64,000 nucleotides of DNA from Amphirosellinia nigrospora (GCA_004123355.1 SCHM01000003.1:6095058-6159057), one strand, 5' to 3'. Counted from the stretch's first letter, positions 1-13,200 are shown. The notes: generated by a model from the letters alone, not told the origin. Numbers and translations: made by a program.

Positions 1-2345
1 AACTTATTAAATAATTTTTAAATAATATAATAATAGTAAAATATATTTATAGCTTTAAAAATAGCTTTAAATATATAAAATATTAATTTTTATATAATCT
101 GCGAACTATTTTTTTTTAGTTCGAACACTATAAAATGCTTAAAAGTATTATATATAGTTATATTATTTTTATATTATTTTTTTAAAAGCAAAAATTAAAT
201 TTAATATTTAAATATATAAAAAAATATCGAATAATTATTATATATATAACTTTAGCGATAGTATTACCGAAGCTATTATAAAATAAATAAATAATACGTA
301 AATCGCGTAAAAAATATATTATTAATATTATTTATAATAGTTTTATTTTTTTAATAAGTACTTTTTTTTTATTTTTATTTAATTTGCTGCTTTAACTAGT
401 AAAAAATTTTCCCTAATCGAAATAATTAACGATAATAATACTAAAAATAATAATAAACGTTAAAAATTAAATATAACGCTAAGTATAAAAAAATAAATTA
501 TTAATACTAAAAATATTTTAAATTATATATAAATTAAACTATAAATTTAAGTTATATTTTACGTTTATTGTTTTAAAATACTTTTATATAACGTTATTTT
601 ATTTATTAATTTTTTTTATATAAATATATAAAAAGCACTAAATTTATAATCATTAGTAAATTTATAGTTTTTTTATTTATTATAACGCTTTATATATATT
701 TTTAATATACTAAAAAAGCCTTAATAAAATTAAAATCTAATAAGTATAAAAATAAATATTATAGTTTAATTTTATATATTTCTAATTTATATATAGCTAT
801 AAAATAATAAAAACTAGCGTTATTTATTATAAAAACTAACTAAAGCTTAAAAAATAAGTTTATTAAAAATAATATTTTTTTTAAACTAGATTTTAAAACT
901 TTTTATATTAATTAAACCTTAATATATAAATATTGTTTCGTTTAATATATTATTTATATAATTATAAACATATATTAAATCGGTTATTTTATTTTAATAA
1001 TTTCGAAATAAAAAAAATTAATTTTTAAATACTTAGCTATATTAATAGTTTATATTTTTTTTATTAATATTAAATTCGTTAATAAAAACGAATATATTAA
1101 TAATAAAATTTATAATTTAATAAATATAAAATAGCTATTTATAAGGTTTTATTATATTATTTTAATTTTTAGCTTTTTTATAACTAATCGACTTTTTTTA
1201 ATTAATCGGAAATTGTTTGTATAGCTATATATATATTATATTAAATTGCTAAAAATTATTATATTTTATTAAAATATAAATCTAAATAAATATTTAATTT
1301 TTCGATTAATATTTTTAAAGCTTATAAAAATAGCTTTAACGTATTATATTAACTTTATAACTTTAAAAACTATTCGGTATAACTTTAAAAGTTATATTGT
1401 TTTTAATAACGTTATATAGTTTTTATATTATAATTAAATTAATTATTAATTTTAATATTCGATTAGTTATATTATAATTATTATTAATATATTTATACGT
1501 TAAAATAATATTAAAAAAGCTTTATTGTTATTTCGAAAGCTTTAAAAGCTTTAAAAGTAATAAAAACGTATAATTAAAAGCTTTAAAAGCTATAAAAGTT
1601 TTAAAAGCATAAAAAACGCTAATTTAAAGTTATTAGCGCAAAAAACGCTAATTTAAAGCTATTAGCGCAAAAAACGCTGTTTTAGGGCTATTAATATATA
1701 AAACGTATATTTAAAAACTATAAAAGCTTTAAAAGCGTTAAAATCGCTAATTTAAAGCTATTAACGCAAAAAACGCGTATTTAAGGGCTATAAAAGCTAT
1801 AAAGGCGTAAAAAATCGTTAATTCGAAGCTATAAGTATAAAAAACGCTATTTTAAAGCTAATAACATAAAAATACCGTTTTTAAAAGCTATAAAAGCTAT
1901 AAAAGCTTTAAAAGCATAAAATTGCTAATTCGAAGCTATTAACGCAAAAAACGCGTATTTAAAGGCTATAAAAGCTTTAAAAGTATAAAAAACGCTGTTT
2001 TAAAGCTATTAGCGCAAAAAACGCTATTTTAAAGCTAATAACACAAAAAACGCCGTTTTTAAGGTTTATAAAAAACTTCGAAAGCATAAAATCGCTAATT
2101 TAAAGCTATTAGTATAAAAAACGCGTATTTAAAAGCTATAAAAGCTTCGAAAGTATAAAAAACATTATTTTAAAGCTAATAACGTAAAAAACGCTATTTT
2201 AAAGCTAATAATATTAAAAACGCTATTTTCGAAGTTTATAAAAGCTTTAAATATATAAAAATCGCTATTTTTAGTAAAAAATCGTATTTTAAATAATTAA
2301 ATAATTATTATAGTAGTTTACAAATAAAAAAATGCTATTATCGGT
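1..2345. repeat. RIP-type AT-rich block (degraded repeat DNA)
   Basis: The stretch is overwhelmingly A and T, dense in TpA, and contains no open frame of useful length. The remaining cytosines sit almost only in CpG or CpT (acgc, agct, tcga), and CpA is nearly gone. That is the expected product of repeat-induced point mutation, which turns CpA into TpA in duplicated DNA. The block was therefore probably a transposon or other repeat, but no terminal repeats or domains survive, so the family cannot be named. It runs off the left edge. The right boundary is sharp: near 2345 the sequence changes within about 30 bases to ordinary GC content. Confidence 0.8.
1540..2295. repeat. Degenerate minisatellite with a 29-bp unit
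   Basis: Inside the AT-rich block the sequence becomes repetitive. The clearest units start at 1611, 1640 and 1669 and are 29 bp each, made of aaaaaacgct followed by an AT spacer, an aaag core, and attagcgc. Further on the unit alternates with variants carrying cgcgtatttaa or with short runs of ataaaagct. Copies differ mainly by C/T and G/A, consistent with RIP acting on an older tandem array. Units are contiguous without unique spacers, so this is not a CRISPR array. Whether the array belonged to a mobile element cannot be told. Confidence 0.6.
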
Positions 2346-2622
2346 ATGTTCCTAAAAACGGGGGGAACTTGTGTGTAAGGATAAGTAGGGCGCGACATTT
2401 CGATTCGGAACTAGTATAGTTTGGGATGTTTAGATATCCCGCTCCTTCCGCGCTAGCACCTCAACTCTCGGAGCCCGCTTTAATGTTCTTCCCCATACAC
2501 CCCTGCAATGCCATAGGTCGAGGTCGTACCTCAAGTAGGTAGGTAGGTACCTCTGCGATGATTACTTGATATCGCCTTAATGGTCAATTAACTCACACAT
2601 CCCGGCCAATCCGTCCACCACC

Positions 2623-3583
2623 ATGGCCCGCCAGCCTCTCACCAGCCATGGCGACCAAGCTCTGCCGCAACAGGGCTTTCGCCACAGCTCTGCGACCGTG
2701 AAGCCTACTACTCCCGCCCTCCAGCCCTGGAACGAGCAGGCCGTGCGCTGCATCGCCTCGACCTCGCGCCAAAATGTCGCCATACCCACAGATGTCAAGA
2801 ACATGAGGCACGCGCCCCGGAACCACCCCAAGGAGCTCAACGTCCCCATCGTCAACCCCGCGCAGACAAGTACGCCACCAAGGCCGACGACCTGCACCGC
2901 TACGGCGCCTGGGTCATGGCTGTCTGCCCAAGTACGTCCAGCAGTTCTCTGTGTGGAAGGACGAGCTGGTTATCTACATCTCCCCGGCTGGCGTCATACC
3001 CGTTCTCCTTTCTCAAATGTGAGACCCGTGCTCTGCATCCCTTGCAAGCCACGGGAATTGCTGACCCACGCCGACAGACAACACAGCTGCCGAGTTCACC
3101 CAGGTCAGCACCATCACGCAGTCCGACTTCCCCACCAAGGACGCTCGTTCGAGGTCGTATACAACCTGTTGAGCGTGAGACACAACGCACGCACGCATCC
3201 GCGTCAAGACATACGCCGACGAGGCATCCCCCGTCCCAAGCATTACAAGTCTATTCGACGGCGCCAACTGGTACGAGCGTGAAGTGTACGACATGTTTGG
3301 CGTATTCTTCACCGGCCACCCGGATCTGCGCCGCATCTTAACCGACTACGGCTTCGAGGCGCCCCTCTGCGGAAGGACTTCCGCGCACCGGTTACACCGA
3401 GGTCCGCTACGACGAGGAGAAGAAGCGCATTGTCACCGGGCCCCTCGAGTTGACGCAGGCCTTCCGCAACTTCGAGGTGGCTCTAGTGCATGGGAAAGGT
3501 CGGCCCCGGTCAGGATCGTAAGCCAGATAGCTTCAAGCTACCACACACCGAAACCGGAGGAAAAAGCCGAGAGAGAGAAGTAG
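2623..3583 (+). CDS. NADH:ubiquinone oxidoreductase 30-kDa subunit (NDUFS3/NuoC type), frames broken
   Basis: This encodes the complex I subunit called 30.4 kDa in Neurospora and NDUFS3 in animals, part of the peripheral arm in the mitochondrial matrix. The ATG at 2623 opens a basic, Arg/Ser-rich mitochondrial leader. After it come pieces matching the family in order: [18 protein letters not shown], an intron at 3019-3077 (GT..AG), [31 protein letters not shown], and the signature [20 protein letters not shown]. The tail [16 protein letters not shown] ends at the stop at 3581-3583. Spliced length fits the family's roughly 280 residues. The coding signal changes frame at least six times, mostly beside short G or C runs. 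Either this is poor consensus sequence or the copy is dead; the intact intron and uniform conservation favour sequence error. Confidence 0.85.
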
Positions 3584-4491
3584 ACCTAGACCGTGGCTGC
3601 AGAGCCTGTACATAAACTGTGATACACCAAAATACAGTACTTTTTGATTGTTCTAAGTGTCAATATTATCCATAAATCCTCGAGCATGCCAAGCTCTGCG
3701 CTATTATTACCTGATCATTATCATCAAATGACGAAGTTACGGGCTAACACATTCTCTTAGTATGTCCTTCGATAACTTTTTATTTAATTGGGGTATAACT
3801 TCCAACTATGATCACAAATGCCAGATTGTAGGTGTCTGGAAGACGCACTACCCCGCCTTTAAAAGTAACTTGATGTCGGTAATATTGTTTCAAGGCTGGG
3901 TGTTCTGGACGTAGATTATTCATCGTAAAAGTTCTCTCTGATGCATATCTCGCCCCTGTAACTCTCATAGACGAGGGGGGTGTGGATACAGCACGATCAC
4001 TTGGCTAGGATAGAAGGGTTCCAATATTATATCATCAGCCGTATAGCTATCACAGAGATACATAGCCTCGCAAATCTGTTCGCTGTTGAGGGATTTATCA
4101 AATGTTCTCAAAATTCATGGTAGCTATGAGCTACTTTACACTCAGTGTATAGGAAATTAGCGAACTCAATACAGAAAGCTGCGCAGATATAAAGTAGCTA
4201 TGTGGCAATTTCCCTATCCTTTCCTACTTCATTTCCTACTTATTCATAGAACCATCCGTTATTATGAAGACACTTCCTACACAGCAAGTGTACCATTACC
4301 GGAGCGTGGGCAGTTGTATCTAGCTATAAACCCACTCAAACCATGGCCTTATTCCGAATGACCAAACCAATAAAAAAACGCCACGCGATCCTCTCTGCTC
4401 ATGCAATGCAAGGCGTATACCTAGAAGCACAAGTGGCCAAACTCCTTCCCTGGCAAAACCAACCATACATTCATGTCTCAAAAAGTGAAAT
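3584..4491. other. Gap between convergent genes
   Basis: This is the shared 3' region of the complex I gene (+) and the ASCH-like gene (-). It is moderately AT-rich. The short open frame at 3780-3968 has no recognisable content. I see no RNA gene, repeat or mobile element. Confidence 0.5.
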
Positions 4492-7044
4492 TTAATCTGA
4501 GTTTTCATCTGCAGAATCCCACACAATCGGCGGGGGTGCTTGGATATCGTCATTCAACAAGCTATCAGGCAGCATCTGACTCGTCGTGGGGAGCTGCGAA
4601 GACCGAAGGGAAGAATGAATTCGGCGTAGCATCGCCGGACTGCTGCTAGGCAGGGGAATTGGATGACGGATTTCCCCGGTGATATTGCCGGGCTTGATGA
4701 ACCTGGCTTACTGTGGTCGCCTGAGAAGCCCGCACAAAGCTGCGTTGCCTCTGGCTCGGCGGGAGCGACGGCAATTCTGGATTAGATGAGGTTGAACGTA
4801 CTCTAGAGAGAGCCGGTCTCGCGAAATGTTGCCTATTCGACACATCCTCAGAGTTCGAAATTATCCTTGCGCTGGTGACTGACTTGCAGGAATAATCCAT
4901 CTATCGTCTCTTCCGAGTGCTGTGTATTATATCTGCGTCGCTTTGTAGCTGTGCCTTCAACTCTTGAGACTCGATATATCCTGGCGGGTGACGCTTTGCG
5001 ACTGAGATTTATCTTCGAATAAGGCACACCTTAGATTGGCTGTGAGTTCACCCACAACAGCTGGAGGTATATAGGTATACTTCTGCGGAGCACAGCCACC
5101 CACCTTTCCTCTTCATCTCATCCAATGAGACGGATTATTGAGTTCATACACTTGGAGTATTTCATATGCGAACTTCGCCAGGCTTTTTCCTTGATTGAAT
5201 TCAACGTTGCCCGCACCTGTCTCATCTTCTATCTCCCCAGGTATTTTGGCTCACCGAAACGACACATATACTTCAGTTCGGAATGGTCTTGTGATGTAGA
5301 CCCATATGCGGGAGACTGCTGTGGTATTTTCCAGGCTCTGAATTCATGATTCTTGCTTCGATCTACGATTCTAGCAATGTGCTCGGGTGTAGAGAGACCA
5401 TGATATCAGAATGGGGTGTTTTGAGGGCCAAGGGCACGGATGAGTCCAGTGGCAAACTTGGCTCTCTAGCCTTGAGTGTATAGGTAATCTTGTGACATGG
5501 GCAGATCGTCTTCTGCATCTTCGTTTTCGTCCTGTCCCGATGGAGGGGATTCTATTTTTGATCGAGTGTCGAGGTTGAATCTAATTCGATAATGCTTTGT
5601 TCTGCTCGAGGAGTTTCTGGTGTCTGAACTTGAACCTCTGTATCAGGTTCCAGATTGGGCTCCTGGCTCAAAACATGAGATTCAATGACTGTGTGTTTGG
5701 ATGTGCCAAATGGGGCTCTCTTGCTTGCAATCCTGAATCAGGCGACGCTGGTAGTTCAATTTCCGAGGCGGATGTAATTTCATCGTGTATCTCTAAACCG
5801 AGTTCTAGACTTGAAAGTCGACTTCCACTTGCCACCACTTGCTGCACTGCTCTTTCTATAGGGTGATCAACTGTCTGCGAAGACTCTAGCTCAGGCTCCG
5901 CATCTTCGATTGGTGGGAGGATAGTATTGTGGAACCGTTTAGGAGTAGGGCTTTCCGGATCGCGAGCTCCATACTCGTCCTCTTCGGTCTCGTATTCTGT
6001 TTCATCTGGGTCTTCTAGCTCCTCGTCGGAATCAGGAACTTCTTGCAATGGCCGTCGTCCGGTAGACTGAGACTTTGGCTTTGGAGATTTGGGCTTTGTT
6101 CTACCAGGTGTAATGTTCTCCTTATCCTCAGGTAAATTGAAACGCAACCTCTTCGACGGCGTCGCTTTGACGGTGGACTTCTCACTATGCGCGGGAGACG
6201 AATCGTGGGCGGTGCTGTAAGAGTCGGGTATAACCGCATTCCTAGGCGTCTTGCGGGACGTTTTTAAGATGGGAGACAGTGCTCCAATATTGGTTGACTT
6301 GGTCATCAAAGGTGAGGGATGTGGAGCAGGGCTATAGCGGAGTAGCATAGGCGTTGCTGGTGACTGGGTCGACGGAATCTCTGTCCTTTTCTGACGGTTG
6401 GCTGGCGTGGCGGATTTGATCAAGCTAGGAACCGCAGAATCGATATCCTGTTGAGCTTCACTTTCACCGGCTGCCTTGGCACTTTCTTCGGAGTTTCCAT
6501 TACTAACTTCGAGTCCCATCGTCCTGCGAGTCTTCAATTTGCCAGGGATCCGCGTCCTTGTCATTTGTGACATCATCTGGGTTAATGTCTGCGTGTGAAA
6601 GCTGCTTGATACACTCGAAATAGGAGAATCTCCTAAAGTCTTTCGTCTTTTAGACTGTCGGGGTTTCTCCTCAACATATAGTTCTTCACCGGCGGTTCTT
6701 CGTCTGCTGCTGCGTGACTTTGCCTTGGCTGTGGCTTTTTCAGCCGGTCTAGGAGGCTCCAGCTTCACTCTCTTTGCCTCTTCCACCTCTCCTTCTACTT
6801 TCGCCTCTTCCTCCTCCTCCTCGTCATCATCTTCGAGCTCAACAAAGTCACGCATTGCAGAGGAAGTAAAGTCGAACTGCGTCAACGTTTCCTGTTTCAT
6901 ATCGCGTTTTGGCCTTGATCGTCCATATGTCTTCTTCACCGTTTGGCGGCGATGCGGAAACTCTTGCTGTTTAGGAGCAGCAGACGTAGATCTATACGTG
7001 GTAGCGGCAGAAGGCTTACCGCGAGAACGCGTCTGTGCAGGCAT
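4492..7044 (-). CDS. Conserved nuclear low-complexity protein with ASCH/PUA-like region; frames broken
   Basis: The ATG at 7042-7044 opens a long frame rich in Ser, Thr, Glu, Lys and Pro. It has bipartite basic stretches, a poly-Glu tract (residues about 70-90) and many SP/TP sites, which suggests a regulated nuclear protein. The continuous frame stops at 5668, but coding signal continues downstream in changing frames: LPMSQDYLYTQG, then DIMVSLHP, EHIARIVDRSKNHEFRAWK, VSRIWVYITRP, ELKYM..FGEP and SLAKFAYEILQVYELNNP. The His-Pro-Glu-x-Ile segment followed by a K..EFR motif and a strand ending in YITRP resembles ASCH/PUA-like nucleic-acid-binding folds. The last piece, LLNDDIQAPPPIVWDSADE, ends at TAA 4492-4494. 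I count at least six frame changes after 5668. Function is unknown; the ASCH assignment is an inference from motif shape. Confidence 0.6.
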
Positions 7045-8119
7045 CGTGGCACAGCGTACGTCGGCCAAAGGCGACTTTCGCTAGCGACTCGCCACAATCA
7101 ATCTCCACACCAAGTTCCTGAGATGGCACGCGACCGAAGCAATACGCACGGCTGGTAGGGAAAATAAGAAGATATTTCAAAGTGCCGAGTATTGAACGCT
7201 GTATTGTAGGGCAGAAAACTACCAGCAGGTGTGTTGCCTCTAGGGAGAGGGAATCTTCAACTTGTGTGTAAGTGCCAAGTGTGGGAAGGATGAAGGTGGA
7301 TGACGTTGGGTGTTAGGTGTGGGTTGCCCAACGCGCTGTCGCGCTCCGATGTCGCGTAAAGTGCATATCAATTAGGGCATTCGCCAGTAAGTGAATACAT
7401 CTGGGCCAGATCCAAGGTACTTCGAAGCGCCCCCGCTCATTACAGCACCAACCCAAATTGAGATTAGTTCTGCTCGGGGAAATAAGCAACCTGCTAGTGG
7501 TACGTTTAGGTACCTAACTTACACCAAGTCGACGATCAAAGCAATGAAAAGGGTGTTCTACAAAGCGTCGCGAGACGATGACTTTGCATCGGTACACGAT
7601 TCATATTGGGTCTTGGGTCACCACCTATCGCTTTCCGGCCTTTGCTAGCAACTCTCCTGAATCTAGTTCAGTCATTGCATAACATTCTACGTTTTACCAG
7701 GCTCATGTTGAATCTATTTACATAGTCCTACTACCGAGATTTCTGGGATAAATGCCGAGGCAAAAGAGCAATGTGGACCACCGCGGCGACCATTCAAGGA
7801 TAAGCGCATCTAGATGTTTCGCTTTTGGCTGCTGTGAAGAAGAACGACCATCTCCAGACTACATACCAATGAATTAGCAGTGTTACCGTGGTGTTTCACG
7901 TTCTATTACATCCGTTACAAAATTACCGTGTATCCCGTTGTCTATCATGATATGAATCCGCATGGTACCTTGTTTCGCACGAAGACTAACTACGGCTTGA
8001 CCTTCACCTGTCCTCGCTCCTCTACTGAAACCGTCGCTGGTCGGATCAATAAATAGTGTAGTACTATCACAGCAGTCAACAGCCAGAGATTATAACAGTA
8101 GCTATAACAAGTTCACGCC
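7045..8119. promoter_or_regulatory. Divergent intergenic region
   Basis: This 1.1-kb stretch separates the start of the minus-strand nuclear protein gene from the start of the plus-strand alpha/beta hydrolase, so both promoters should lie here. No convincing coding frame or repeat is visible. The open frame at 7391-7648 has no family features. Confidence 0.45.
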
Positions 8120-9480
8120 ATGTCTTCATTCCCCTTCCACGTAAAAGAGCACGTAGTGCCAGGCCAGCACGTCAGGGAATGGGCACGCGCAACAGCCAAC
8201 AGCCAGGAAGACGTATTACACATCCACGTGAAGCAGTACAACGCCGAAGGATAACCCGTCCCGCAGCCGGGAGACGTGACCATCCTAGCGGCGCACGCGA
8301 ACGGGTTTCCAAAGGAGCTGTACGAGGCGCTATGGGAGGACCTGCACGCGCAGTCGCAGCAGCAGGATTCGGGGTTCCGGATCCGAGGCATCTGGATCGC
8401 CGACGTTTCGAACCAGGGGTACAGCGGAGAGTTGAACGAGGCGAAGATGGGCGACGACCCGTCCTGGCATGACCACACGCGGGACTTGCTCCATCTGACC
8501 AACGTGTTCCGGTCTGAGATGCCGCGGCCCCTCATCGGGATCGGCCATTCGTTCGGCGCCAACATCCTGACGCACCTCTCGCTGCTGCACCCGCGGCTAC
8601 TGACGAGTTTGGTGCTGCTCGACCCGACTATCGTCGCCCTCGATGCGTCGCGGCCTCCCGGGTCCGGCACCATGGCAGCCCGGCTGTCGACGTTCCGCCG
8701 TGACGTCTGGCCCAGTAAACAGGAGGCCATCGAGTCCTTCCGGCGGTCGCCGTTCTACACAGGGGTTGGGACCCGCGGTGCTGGAGGCATGGAACCAGAA
8801 ATGCGATCCGGGAGCTGCCCACACCGCTATATCCCGTGCTCCCTGCTTCCGCTTCCTCAGACCCCAGTAAACCCACCGCTCCGGGTGCAACATTGCGCAC
8901 AACCAAGCACCAGGAAGTCTTCACATTCTACGGCCTCTCAAGCAGCACATCACTATTGATTCTTCCACTTCTCCCCCGACCTACACCCTCTCCAGAGCCG
9001 GCGCACCCGACTTTGACCCAGCTCTGACGTCCAAGCTGCCAGAGATAGCAAAGACATTCCCCTTTTACCGCTCAGAAGGCGGCGTTGTCTTTCAAGCGCT
9101 ACAAGCGGTGCGGCCTAGCGCCCTCTTCGTGCACGGTAGCACGAGCGAGGTGTCCGAGCCCGACGTGCGCGCCCTCCGCTCGCGACATGCGGCGTCGGCA
9201 TAGGCGGCAGCGGCGGCGTGAAGCCGGACGTGTGGCCGAGGTGCTGATGGAAGGCAAAGGCCACCTGTTCCCCATGGAAGTGCCTGGCGAGACGGCCCGG
9301 CACGCCGCGCGTTGGATCGCGGCGGAGATGGCCCTCTGGCGCAACGAGCAGGCCCAGTACGAGGCCTGGACCCGGTTGCCCATGCGGGAGAAGACGACGC
9401 TGGGCCAGCATTATATCGAGAAAATGGAGCTGCCGAAGGGACACCGCTCAAAAAAGAAGGCTGCTGAGCCTAAACTATAA
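8120..9480 (+). CDS. Alpha/beta hydrolase, LPX1-like, probable peroxisomal; frame interrupted
   Basis: The ATG at 8120 opens MSSFPFHVKEHVVPG, and the fold continues through ILAAHANGFPKELYE (strand and oxyanion region), GIWIADVSNQGYSGE, the nucleophile elbow IGHSFGANILTHLSL and LLDPTIVALD. The end supplies the likely catalytic His in KGHLFPMEVP and a C-terminal Pro-Lys-Leu, a weak PTS1 peroxisome signal. Family members of this size are peroxisomal lipases or esterases. An in-frame TAA lies at 8252-8254, where relatives would be expected to have a codon such as Tyr; this would be C to A, not a RIP change. The frame also shifts at least three times after about 8760. The first half is open from 8255 to 8760. 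The copy is either inactive or affected by sequence errors. Confidence 0.75.
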
Positions 9481-10276
9481 GAACCCAATAGAGAGAAGGG
9501 AGATAGAGGAAGGTGGGGGGGGGGGGGGCATTGGGGGTTTTACTTTTGGCAGGGTGAGAGCAGCATCGACTCTAGAGTTTGCCGTGTTAGGTAAACATGT
9601 GTGTGATATATTAGCTTGGAATAGTAAGCTATGGCACCACCGGCATAACACGACGCCCTCTTTCGCCGCCACGCACAGTTGAAATGAATTCCAGGTTCCT
9701 ACTAGTAATGTCCTCATGCAAACGGTTGACATTGAAATATTTTGACACCAGCAACAGGGTCGCTTTTTACCACGCAATGATGACGAAACTGAAGGTCTAT
9801 CTTCGCGTATGCCACACTTTAAAGAAATTAGTTTGACAGAACGCGCAATATCAATTTCGTACTGTGGCATATAAACAGTCTATGTACCTTATTAGAAGCT
9901 ACCACGGTTTTCACATGTAGGGAGTCCGGGAGAGCGAATCCGGGCTGCCGATATGAAAGACCCATCCATGCCTTTGTAGCCTCTCAATTCAACCCTACGC
10001 CGTGAACGAAACCTTCCCATGCAAAAATAACCCATACCTTCACAAACCCATAGCCCCATCGTTTCTCGTCCTTTTTTCTTCTTCGTCAACGCTCGTAAGA
10101 CTGTTGTTGTGGAAAGCCTAGGGGGGAGACATGGCGAATGAAAAATATTTATCGCCCGGCTCAGCGCTACTCTACGCCTTGAGACAGGTTGAGCTATGGC
10201 CCAAATTACATCATCTTTGTTGTGTATCTGATACGAATATGCAACGAAAGCTTCTGATTCCTCGGTCCCCATCGAT
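9481..10276. other. Gap between convergent genes, with a G homopolymer
   Basis: This is the 3' region shared by the hydrolase (+) and the HECT ligase (-). A run of 14 G lies at 9515-9528. Minus-strand open frames at 9475-9870 and 9892-10272 show no domain, signal or composition typical of a protein and are judged accidental. Confidence 0.5.
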
Positions 10277-13200
10277 TTATGATAGATGGAAAGCGCCTTG
10301 GCCTTCCTTGATGGCCTTGAATAGCTGCCGCTTCAGGGTATCAATGCTAGTGTAGTCGGGGAGTTTTAGGTAGTTCACACAAGTCATGACGCTTGGTAGG
10401 TAGTCATCAGATGTGTAGGGTGGCTCGCTGGGCTTGCAAACAACCGTGAACATGGGGGTCAAACTCTTGAAACCTAATGTACCGTCAGTTAGGGAAGATC
10501 TGAATAGTAGAGAGGCAATTATACATACCTCCAATTGGGAGCTTTGGACTGCCCGTAGTAAACTGTAGAAAGTCACGACGTAGAGTTGCTGTCAGTTCGC
10601 TCATGGTCTGAAGCAAATTCTTGACACTCTTGCTGTCCATATTGAACCCGTGATCCGCCTTGATAGAATCTGTTAGGGCTGTTGAGAAATGTTAGCTAAC
10701 TGCAAAAATCTAGTCTCGATTTATCAACGTACTCTCTAAAGTCCAATCTTCCTCCGCACGACCGAAAAGTGTCACCAGTTCATCAGGTGTGAATGCACTC
10801 AAGGCTGAATAGGGAAATACTTGAGAGAATCCGGCACGGAAAGCGTCTACCTGCCGCTTAACGCCACGATTCAGGGTCATGTCGATCACATTTTGGAGGT
10901 AAGATTCAACGTTGTCAATTGTGACTTGAGTGTGGGCCCCGCCTTGAATGAGCTCAATATCGGGATACCCAGGTAATGTGAAATCCAAGGCAAGGTCGTC
11001 AAGGATTGTGCCATCAATGATGATACGTTGTGTATCCACGACTTTTTGTGCTGGTGTTCGGTTCGGATCCTCAGCAATTGCTTTCTTTGCCAAGACGAAC
11101 TTCTTAATATGCTTCAATGAATTGGCCAAGCCAGGGTCTACGATTTTCACCGCCCCGAGCGATGGCTTGACCCCGACGCCTTCGCCTATACGGAAGAAAG
11201 TTGGGTTGAGATGGATGTCAATGATGCGGGAGTCAATCATAGACCGAGCTACGAATTTGCCAAGCATTTTAAATAGCTGCAGAATGATTTCGCTAGAGGC
11301 CTCATCTTGGTTAAGAGGCCTTGGGAAGAGACCGTTGGGAGCAGAGACAAACTCATCACTGTCTTGGGAATCCTCCTCGCGCCAAAGCTTTAGCTTTCTC
11401 TTGGAGAACTCCTTCGATACTGTTGAGTAAAATTCCAATGTTGGACCTAGACCGGTTCCGACTTCCTCAAAATACTCAACCTCCAAGATACTTTGGGAGC
11501 TCCCGTATAGTTCCATCACCTTGAGCGCGGACTCGAGGATCTTTGAACGCGAGATACGAACCTTTTGTCGCTGAAGACGGCCAAGGAAGGGTCGCTCATC
11601 ACGGCGATCTCGTCGCGAGGTATCCTCTTGCTGCGCATTCTGCCATCTGCTCATTGACCGCGCATAGCCGAACGAGGTCGATTGTAAAAATAAATGACGC
11701 GTCTCGAACGGGAAAAGGAAGGGATATAGCCTGGCAAGGTCTTCGCTCCAGCTTGGCAAGCAGTTACTAGCAACGATAAGAGGCTCTTCCAGCTGGCGGT
11801 TTAGCTTTGCCGTTAATTTTGTGTTGACAAACTGGGACAGCGGCTCCACGTTCAACCGCAGGTTAGTCTTGTTCTCAACCACGATATCATCATATTAGCA
11901 TTCAGGTCATGAAGGATATTGAGAAGACGGAGAATAGATGCAGTAGTTGGATGATTAGCAAGTGATGCAGGCACACATTGACATCTGGTAATCCATCAAA
12001 GGATGGCAGCGAGAAGCCAATAGGTTCAGCTGGTGGCGGCCCAGATACACGTCGGAACTTGATGGTATGTATTGTAGAGAGACGCTACGGCTTAAGTGGT
12101 CGGCTGGAGGAGATGGGTTGTTGTGAACAGCGCGGTAAATAGTTGTCTCATTGGGAATGACCCTGTCACCAAGACTGAACTCGATGTGCCAATCCTGAGG
12201 CACGGACTGTATAGCAGCCGCATACGAAAGAGGTCTCGAAGACGGCCCCGGCGTCGGTGTGGGTGTGTTCTGCTGCGCTAGCGGGGACTGGATAGGAGGC
12301 GCACTACGACTGGGAAGATTAGCGAGGCCACTTGTCTGCCCCGGAGTCGGCACTCGTGTCCCGTCCTCTTTTGTAGCGGTAATCTTCCCCCCGGCGGCTA
12401 CTTCCATATTAACCGCAGTCGGTTCAGGGGCTGGCGCGTCTTCCATCTCCTCATCCAACTCGCCTACTATAGCATCAAGGGCACTGCTAGCGCCAATATC
12501 GGTATTCTCATCATCCTCCTCATCAGATATATGCTTCTCGTCAGCACACTCTAGTGCGTCTTGCAAGTCGTCATCTTCTTCGGGCGGAGGCGGGGGAGGC
12601 GGAGCAGGAGTCTCGCTTGCCGGCGCCGGATGACGGCGAGTCGATCTACGAAGAATGGCTTTCTCTCGTCCGACGCCGGTGTCTGTCCCGGTGTAGAAGG
12701 CGTCTCAGGCTGGTCTGGCTGTTTCGACTTGGACTTCCTCGTCGTACGAGACGTAGAAGCTTGAGGAGGTGGGGCGGGGGTGTAGGATTAGCAGCCAAAC
12801 TAGCACCTAGCCTCTCTGCGAGGCGATCCCTTTCCGCAAGGCGGTCTGCTAGGCGATCGGGTGGTACGAGACCAGCTGAGCTGGCCATAGCAGCTAAAGC
12901 CCGAGACAAACATCACGTGGTCGAGACCCACGCGGACGCTCGTGAAGATTGATAACGTGGTCGTAGATAATCATCCAACGCTTTAAAGGTGGCGATGGCA
13001 TGAATCGAGACCATAATGCTCCGGTATGATCGGGGTATATCGGAGTCGTCGTCAGCCGTAAGCTTGATCTTAATTTGTTTAGCCAGCATCGACGCAGCAC
13101 TGCTACTTCGGCTATCAAGTGCATTGTGATGAACAGTAAGGACCTCGAAATGCTCCGAGCGACTCAATAGATCCTGAAGTTTGTGAATCATGACACTGAA

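Noticed and set aside
1540-2295. Possible CRISPR array
   Set aside because: Units are contiguous, degenerate and lack unique spacers, and the organism is a fungus.
1-2345. Assignment of the AT-rich block to an LTR element or other virus-like element
   Set aside because: No terminal repeats or protein motifs survive, so no family can be supported.
9892-10272. 126-codon minus-strand frame after the hydrolase
   Set aside because: No domain or signal is seen, and it sits in a shared 3' region between convergent genes.
12554-12952. Arg/Leu-rich open frames on the plus strand
   Set aside because: They are opposite the ufd4 coding sequence in a region where the sense strand is clearly homologous to UFD4 linker sequence.
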